From Tillandsia leiboldiana (taxonomy: Eukaryota > Streptophyta > Magnoliopsida > Poales > Bromeliaceae), in contig CM055062.1 of assembly GCA_029204045.2 (NCBI GenBank), positions 11,006,814-11,070,813 of the forward strand: a DNA stretch of 64,000 nt, written 5' to 3'. Position 1 is the stretch's first letter, and every line of letters starts with the position of its first letter. The notes beneath the pieces are model-generated. The model did not search any database, was not told the origin of the DNA, and saw nothing but the letters and a program-made list of their open reading frames with translations. Positions 57,831 to 64,000 of this stretch are shown here, in pieces. Position numbers and translations under genes: made by a program.

Positions 57831-60112
57831 GATCCCTACCCCCCTCCCTCGATTTCCGAGCCTTAGAGAGAACCAGAGCTTGGGCTCTTTATGAAAATTT
57901 TTCCTCTCTCTCTTCTCTCTCTTTCCTAGAAATTTCAGAATTTTTGGAGTTACTGATAGTGAGTTATCTGCGACCCGGCGGACTACGACGATTTTCTTTT
58001 TCGGCCCATTTCCTGTCGCAGTTCAGTCGAAAAATCCCTGTGGGCTAACCAAGAGGAATTTTTGAACAATTTTTGCGGCATCGCGTTCCTAAGAGGTAAG
58101 GCATCGATTTTTGTGTTGATCACTTCGCTCTGTTTCATACTTTTGGCACGGTTCCCGAGGCCTCTTTGACCCCCCTTTTGCTGTGGAAATTTCTGGACAG
58201 CATCGACTTCTCCAATTTTTATCTTGGTGTAGGAGGATCAGATCGAGGCGTTTAAAGAGTCGATTTCAATCTACTCGCCGCAAGGAACGCAACCGTAATT
58301 TTTCTGGATTTTTCTGAGCACTATACGGAGGTGAAAAACTCCTCTCTTTTCGTGCTATTTGAAAAACAGCAAAAGCTGTATTTTTATGAATAATATAGTT
58401 ACACCCTGTGCAATGTGTGTTGCTATAGGGCACCGTTTTCGGCAGACAGCAGTTTTAGGAGACTGTGGACAGCCAGGAGACTATCTGAGTGTGATTTGAG
58501 CTGTTCAAGGTGGGCGGTTGTTGCTTACCTCATTTTTGACAAGCTCACTGGGATTATTAGAACTCCCCTAAAATATTGATAAAAACCATTGGGACGAACT
58601 AATATGACAATTGATGAGAACCATTGGGACGAACTAATATGACAATTGATGAGAACCGCTGGGACGAACTCCCCTAAAATTTAATATGACCCCACAGATT
58701 ATATGATAACTTATCTTGGGACACTGTGACTGGGACAAAGGCTATAATCTCGCATGCAAATAACTTTTATATCAGTACAGTAAATCAATCTTTTAAAATA
58801 AATATTTGACATTCTTTTACAGCTTTTAAATGGTACAGTTGCATGCTCGACATCTAGTTAGCCACTATTTATTGCTACACTATCATATTGGGATTTGAAC
58901 ATGTTTCATTACTCTCCTTTGCATTCAGATGCTTGTTGCTCGAGTATGAGCAGGGATTTAGGATAGTGTAGTCAGGATTGTATTAGATTGTGGACTTGTG
59001 GGGTATTGCGGTGACCACGGACAGCAAGTGGTCGACCAGATGTTTATCCTTGCATCAGATTGTGGGTGAGCTTGTCGATCTTTGCATCCGATTGAGGATC
59101 AGGCTTTTTCTAGTGGATGGAGTTTTCCCACTTATTGAGTACTATTGCATCAGATTTGGGTATCAGGTCTCTTTAGTGGATGGTTTTTCCCACTTTGATC
59201 ATAGTCATGATTCAGTCCTGCTATATTGTGATACTTGTGAGACATGTGCTACAGAGATACTTGTGATACTGATGACAGAGATACTTTACTCGTGTGGGTC
59301 GCTCTCCTCGAGTGCCACTCCGGAGGTAGGCTTTCTTTTTGGACCAAGCCGTGTGTGCCGGTATGATACTTATTTTGGGATGAGAGCTGTGTGAGCCGAT
59401 CCCGCGGTTTCGAGCCGTGTGTGCAGATTCCGCTAAGCAGGCAATACCAGTTTTACTGGTGGTACTAGATTGGGTTATTTGGTCAGACACTGTTTCCTGA
59501 TGCATTCAGACAATCATTTCTTTCAGTATTGCATTTAGAGGCATGCTAGTAGTGGTAGTTCCCTATTTCAGTACCTTATGTACCTTACCACTTCATCTTT
59601 TTCCCTTTGCCTCTACTAGTCCTAGTGGGTGCGTCAGAGTTGAGGTTTTACCCACTAGTGGAGGCTACTAGTTTACCTGGTAGTTCTCACCCCCATTGTT
59701 ATTTTCTGTTCCCTCCTTCTCCTTTATTTTGCAGAGTCGTCTGCAGGAGCTGCTAGGCCATCAGCAGCTGATCGAGGTAAGGGGATCGCTGAATAGATAG
59801 ATCTCCGGGGAGACTGAGAGCTGTTAGATAGATGCTGCACCCTTTACTCAGACTGTGGTATTCCTCTTTTATTTTAGGTCTGGCTTTCGCCAGCTGGTTG
59901 TACTATTTTGGTGAGCTGGGAGATTATTGTACTTATTACAGCTTTATTTGTAGTTCCAGTCTGAGAAACTATGTGGTTCTTCTACTTCAGCTCTGTATTA
60001 TGCTCTATTATTGTTCATATTTTATCGGAGCAGGTTACCAGCGCTTCGTGTACTCGGGAAATTCCGTGTGCACGGCGGATCTGTTGGCGAGCCCGGGTTC
60101 CGGGGCGTGACA

Positions 60113-61300
60113 ATTTTGCCCAGACGGCGTTTAGGACGGTAGGCGTATTATGAGCTCATAGTGAGGCCAAGTGGATTGACTAATGCCCTTCCGCCTTTAT
60201 GATTTGATGAATCGTGTATTCCAGCTGTACTTGGACGGCTTGGTAAAAGTGTTCTGCATAGATATTTGGATTTACTCCCAAAGTGACTTGGAGCATGAGG
60301 AGCACTTGTGGATGGTGCTACAATGACTGTGGGGGAGAAGCTGTATGCCGAGTTGTTGAGGTACGAGTTTTAGCTTCAGGAGCATACCTTATTGCGCCAC
60401 ATTATTCTAGTCGCAGGAGCGGCTGTGGGAATCCAGCCAAAATGGATGTTATTCGAGTTTGGCCGAGATCGACACTGATTGTTGAAGCTAGGAGTTTTTT
60501 TGTACTGGACAATGCCAGCAGAGCTTGACAAATGGACGATGAGACTGATACCAGCGCCAATTTAGTATTGCCAGTGATGGGAGATGGATTTGCGTGTTAT
60601 AGTGATGCCTCCCATAGTGGCTGTGGAGTTATTGTGGATTATTGTTGAGCATCTAGTATCCCCCGACAGGGCCACTGTGGTGGCGGATACCTTGAGCGGG
60701 AGAGCTGCCTGGGGTTGAGTTTGATGATTCCACAGCTGGCGCTGTGTGGTGTTGTTGAAGTGAGCAGGGCTTGGGTTGTGTCCCTGGGGGTCCCTTTTGA
60801 TGGTAGACTGCGGTGGAGCAGTCCACTCGGATGGACAGGATCCGAGAATGACTGAGTGAGGACCCCAGTTTGTTGGGCTCCTTCCTTCTTGGATGATCGT
60901 GTGGGTGTGTTTCGAATCACCCTGGTTGAGTTGACACTAGGGTGTGGTGTTGGTGCGCGTGCACTAGTTGTTCTTTCCTTTCTCGTCTTTTTGGAGTCCC
61001 CGAGGGTTTTCCACGTCTCAGCTCAGAGGTGATATGCTTATGGATCCCTCGCCCGTGATTGACTCGCTCCATTTGAGATCTGTGTGTATTTGGAGTACGA
61101 GGGATGCCCGTTGCGAATTCTGGCTCATGAGATGAGAGGATTACGCAACTGGGCCATGCCGTACTAGTAGCTTTGGTTGTTGAGGAGTAATCACGGGGAG
61201 TAGTGGCGACTTGGGAGCTGGAGACGATGTTGATGGATACCTACTTTTCATGTTTGGGACTCCTTTTGAGTTGTCTTAGTTTCGAGAACAAAACTTTCTT
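60113..61300 (+). pseudogene. G4 pol debris (RT, RNase H, C-terminal tail)
   Basis: Alignable by eye with G3: RT at 60113-60300 (TGACTAATGCCCTTCCGCC matches LTNAPAA; GAGCATGAGGAGCACTT matches EHEEHL). RNase H near 60560-60640 (TATAGTGATGCCTCCCATAG matches YSDASHS). The chromodomain-like tail near 61090-61240 (GATGCCCGTTGCGAATTCTG matches PLRIL). Most of integrase is missing. Many frameshifts and stops. More decayed than G3. Confidence 0.8.
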
Positions 61301-61314
61301 TTAGTGTGGGAGAA

Positions 61315-64000
61315 TGTGAGGACCCGAATCCCCACGAGAGGATTACAGTTGGATCAGTAGCTTCTAGAGGCCTTTGTTGGGTGTTGGAGGTGTTTGTGCG
61401 CGTATCGTACTCATAAAAGGGACTCAGTGCGCAAAATGGATCACGAGTATGTTCGGATGCCCCGGTCGAATTTTAGAAGTGGTTTTGTGCGAAACAGACA
61501 TCGGATTTGGATTCAGCGCGCGAAAACGATGGAAATCGACTATTTGAATGTATTTTTCTGAGTCCGGACGCCCGAGAACGGACACCCGAAAGTTTTTAGT
61601 GTTTTTAGGTGCACAGGAGGAGCCGTGGACCGCCGGGTGCCACGTGGCGGAGCCGGATTGGCCGGTGCAGAGCGCGCGGTCCACGGAGTCGCGCGGCTTG
61701 GTGCATGGACCGACGCGGGGACGCGTGGCGGCACGAAAGTGGCCGGCTCACGCGGCCCGGTCCACGCAGTGCTGCGGGATGGCGCGGTCCATGGCAGGAG
61801 CGTGCACCGGGCGCAGCGAGCAGAGGCGATGGACGCGTGGCGGCTGCGGATTGGGCCGGCCACTATGCAGGTCATGCGCAGAGTGGCCCGGGGCAGGTGG
61901 CCGTACCGCGGGCAAGTGGGCAGCGCGTGGGCGCGCCACGCGTCGATGCATGGTTGGCCACCCGCACGGTGGGTGCGCGCCACGCTGCGCAGCACGGGTG
62001 GCCCGTTTCGCTGTCTACTATGCGGGGTGACGTGGCGGACCGGGGGTGTTTAGGGCGCTCCTCAATTGGGGGATTGGGGGATTGGGGGAGCACTGCTGGC
62101 GCCCGAAACTTTCGGGCGCCCGGAAAGTGTCCCCCAAACCGTCCCTTTTTGGAGTTTTTGCCTATAAATAGGCAATGGCGTGCCCATTTCGGGATTTTTG
62201 GAGTTCTTCTTGGAGCCCCCCCTTGGCAGAGCTCTTCTTCACCAAGTCCTCCACCCTTTTATGGATTGTGAGATTTTTTGGAGGCTGCGACATCGGCGTT
62301 TTCTGCGGCGCGGCGCACTTCGACGCTCCTTCATTTTTGGCTTCTACCGTTGCCTTTCAGTGCACGAGGCCCCCTGAGCTGCACCAATGGAGTTTTGAGC
62401 TGATTTTTGTGGCATCGCGTTCACGAGAGGTACGCCTTCGATTTCTGGGTTGATCACTTCGCTCTGTTTCGAGTTTTTGGTGGTGTTTTTGAGGCATCTT
62501 TTGACCCCATTTTTCTGCGACTATGTTTTGTACAGCGGAGGTTGTTGGATTTTTATCTTGGTACTCGGTTGTTGGATTTCAGCCTGTGAGGACTCAATCG
62601 ACATCTACGTTTCGAGAGGAACGTGACGCTATTTTTATTGGAATTTTTGGAGGTCTTCTCGAAGGTGATATTTAAGCTTCTTTGGGACTGATTTTCCGCA
62701 TTTAAGCTTCTTTGGGACTGATTTTCTGCAGACTTGTGATTGTGAGGGAATTTGCCTTACCGCGATGTTTCGTGCTTATCTTGGCCTACAGGTGTCGGAA
62801 TGAGGAGTATAAATACTCGATTTGCATCTACTCATCGCGAGGATCGCAATCGTGATTTTTCTAGATTTTTCGGAGGACTACACGCAGGTGAAAATCCCAT
62901 TTTCTGTGCTGGCTTGCAAAACAGCAAATGTTGCTTGGGGTATTGATTGTGTTGTTGGCTGTGATGCTGGTTTGAGCAGAGGCTTGTGTGACCGTGTACC
63001 GAGGATGCGGTTTCGGCGGTTTTTGTTAGCGAGTTGCTACGCACTTCACCGACTTCAGCTTTGCCTGCGGAAAGCGATTCAGGTGGGTTGCTTCGTCTCC
63101 AGAACCAGTGGACGGTTCTCTAATTCTATCTGATAGAATGCATGCATGTTAGTGTACCTATATATGGTTGAGGTGTAAGCTTGGTAATGGTATTTTGTTT
63201 GGAAACTTGCAAGATAAGATATTCATGTTATATTAAATGAGAGCTTGCATGATATTGTTATCCATGTTATGGTAATTGAGAGCTTACATAGTTGTAGTGT
63301 TCCCTTATGAGATTGAGAGCATGAATAATTCATTGTACAACCTATAGCATTGAGATGTAAGCATATGAAATGTTATAATTCATGTGGATTGAGGCTTACA
63401 TGATTTATTGTACATGTTGGGTACCTGCGAGTTCTTATAAATATTTAAATGGTTGTATTCACCTATGCTAGTTAAGAGCATGTTTAGGGAGATGAGGCTT
63501 ATTTTGATTGATTTTGGTGATCATATCTGTTAATGTTCCCTACTTATGATTCGGTTTATTTAAATGCTATTATTGGAACTTGACCTAGCACCCCGTCATA
63601 TGTTGCATGTTTAACCAAACTAGTAGAGAACCTTCACTTGGGCTAGGTTCTTTTGTGCTTTAGACATCCCACACCTTGCATATTTCCTGGACTTAGTTTT
63701 TTCCTCGCCCGGGTAGTGGGCCGAGTAGTTAGGTTATGGTGGGACATTGTTGCACTCGTGCCTGGGGGCTGAGTGGAGTCTAATAGTTGAGATTAGACCT
63801 GTGCTAGTGTTGTTGGGAGCCCTTGGGGTCGACGGTGGTCCCGGGCCGTCGAATATCTTCCGGTCAGTTTTGTTGGGAACCGTTTGGGTTGACAGTGGTC
63901 CCGGGTCGTTGAGTGTCGTCCGACTAGTTTTGTTAGCCTTGAGTTGTGGGTCAATCCTGGTTGTGCAGTAGCTCCAGCCTGTGAGTTTAGCGTGGCGAGT
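61315..64000 (+). repeat. G4 3' LTR (partial)
   Basis: Begins TGTGAGGACCCGAAT after the polypurine tract; the end is outside the window. GC-rich with CACGTGGC and GGATTGGCC at 61630-61660. A TATA box (TATAAATA) lies at 62163-62170. After it, GCATCGCGTTCACGAGAGGT and TTGATCACTTCGCTCTGTTT match the G3 LTR, so leader parts are conserved between families. A 33-bp duplication with TTTAAGCTTCTTTGGGACTG lies at 62668-62732, and a roughly 60-bp repeat with GTGGTCCCGGG at 63800-63930. No gene. Confidence 0.85.
62163..62170 (+). promoter_or_regulatory. TATA box of G4 LTR
   Basis: TATAAATA in GCCTATAAATAGGC, itself a palindrome-like setting. Downstream conserved leader sequence supports this as the promoter. 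Confidence 0.65.

Larger units (their letters stand above)
52899..60112 (+). mobile_element. Ty3/gypsy element G3, 5'-truncated (G1 family)
   Basis: Plus-strand element beginning abruptly in mid-gag (first match to G1 at GCCAATTTCAATCAG). It lacks 5' LTR, primer site and gag N-terminus, but has gag-pol to 57051, polypurine tract (57085-57100) and a complete 3' LTR (57101-60112). The right flank is gypsy RT sequence of G4. No target duplication can be checked because the left end is lost. The protein is closely similar to G1. Confidence 0.92.
57101..60112 (+). repeat. G3 3' LTR (3012 bp)
   Basis: Begins TGTGATGATCCGG and ends CCGGGGCGTGACA; the reverse complement of the G1 LTR with moderate divergence. 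GC-rich at 57380-57530, then promoter region, then CT-rich leader (57900-57930), then a short AATTGATGAGAACC repeat array (58578-58680). Also contains the TCCACGCATG-poor, AT-richer second half without genes. Confidence 0.93.
60113..64000 (+). mobile_element. Ty3/gypsy element G4, deleted, runs off the window
   Basis: Plus-strand gypsy remnant: broken pol (60113-61300), polypurine tract TTTTAGTGTGGGAGAA (61299-61314), then a 3' LTR that continues beyond 64000. Its RT begins exactly where the G3 LTR ends, so G3 probably inserted in G4. The left half of G4 is not seen at the left end of G3, implying a deletion. Confidence 0.8.

Overview
The window is plant nuclear DNA, and essentially all of it is nested LTR retrotransposons. 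Evidence for a plant: tRNA-iMet primer sites, Tekay/Del-type Ty3/gypsy polyproteins with a C-terminal chromodomain-like tail, a Sirevirus-type Ty1/copia element, and a Cassandra-type miniature element carrying 5S rRNA sequence. The LTRs are kilobases long. I cannot name the species. I found no intact host gene, tRNA gene, functional rRNA gene or CRISPR array. Many short open frames are by-products of GC-rich or repetitive LTR DNA.

Layout, outermost first. (1) An old minus-strand gypsy element, G0, fills the left edge and resumes at 46110-50935 (gag start, primer site, 5' LTR). (2) A Sirevirus-like copia element (1536-46104, minus; target duplication TAAGT on both sides) sits inside the G0 gag gene. 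(3) The copia element was hit four times. Two gypsy elements, G1 (2071-12954, duplication AAGAT) and G2 (13370-23061, duplication CGGAC), lie in its 3' LTR. A gag-only element with giant LTRs, E3 (24647-36552, duplication CAAGA), lies in its env-like ORF. A 694-bp Cassandra-like element (39955-40648, duplication AAGAG) lies in its reverse transcriptase. (4) A Sirevirus-like solo LTR (49227-50392, duplication AAACC) lies inside the G0 5' LTR.

Right of G0 are about 2 kb of unassigned DNA: a Pro/Gln-rich broken coding region on the minus strand (50936-52100) and diverged hairpin-bearing tandem repeats (about 52180-52760). Then comes G3 (52899-60112, plus), a 5'-truncated relative of G1 with its 3' LTR. 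G3 is followed by G4 (60113 to the window end, plus), a heavily deleted gypsy whose 3' LTR runs off the window.

No element has a complete working set of genes. G1 has three in-frame stops; G3 has four stops, a frameshift and a lost catalytic Asp; the copia element has several frameshifts; G2 and G4 keep only pol debris. The exception is E3. Its gag is fully open, its two 4.7-kb LTRs are almost identical, and it has no pol at all, so it must have moved with borrowed enzymes. G2 probably did the same. G1, G2 and E3 share a small leader hairpin with a palindromic loop (a possible RNA-dimerisation signal), a hairpin just before the polypurine tract, and a common LTR terminus. These are plausible cis signals through which shared machinery could recognise the defective families.
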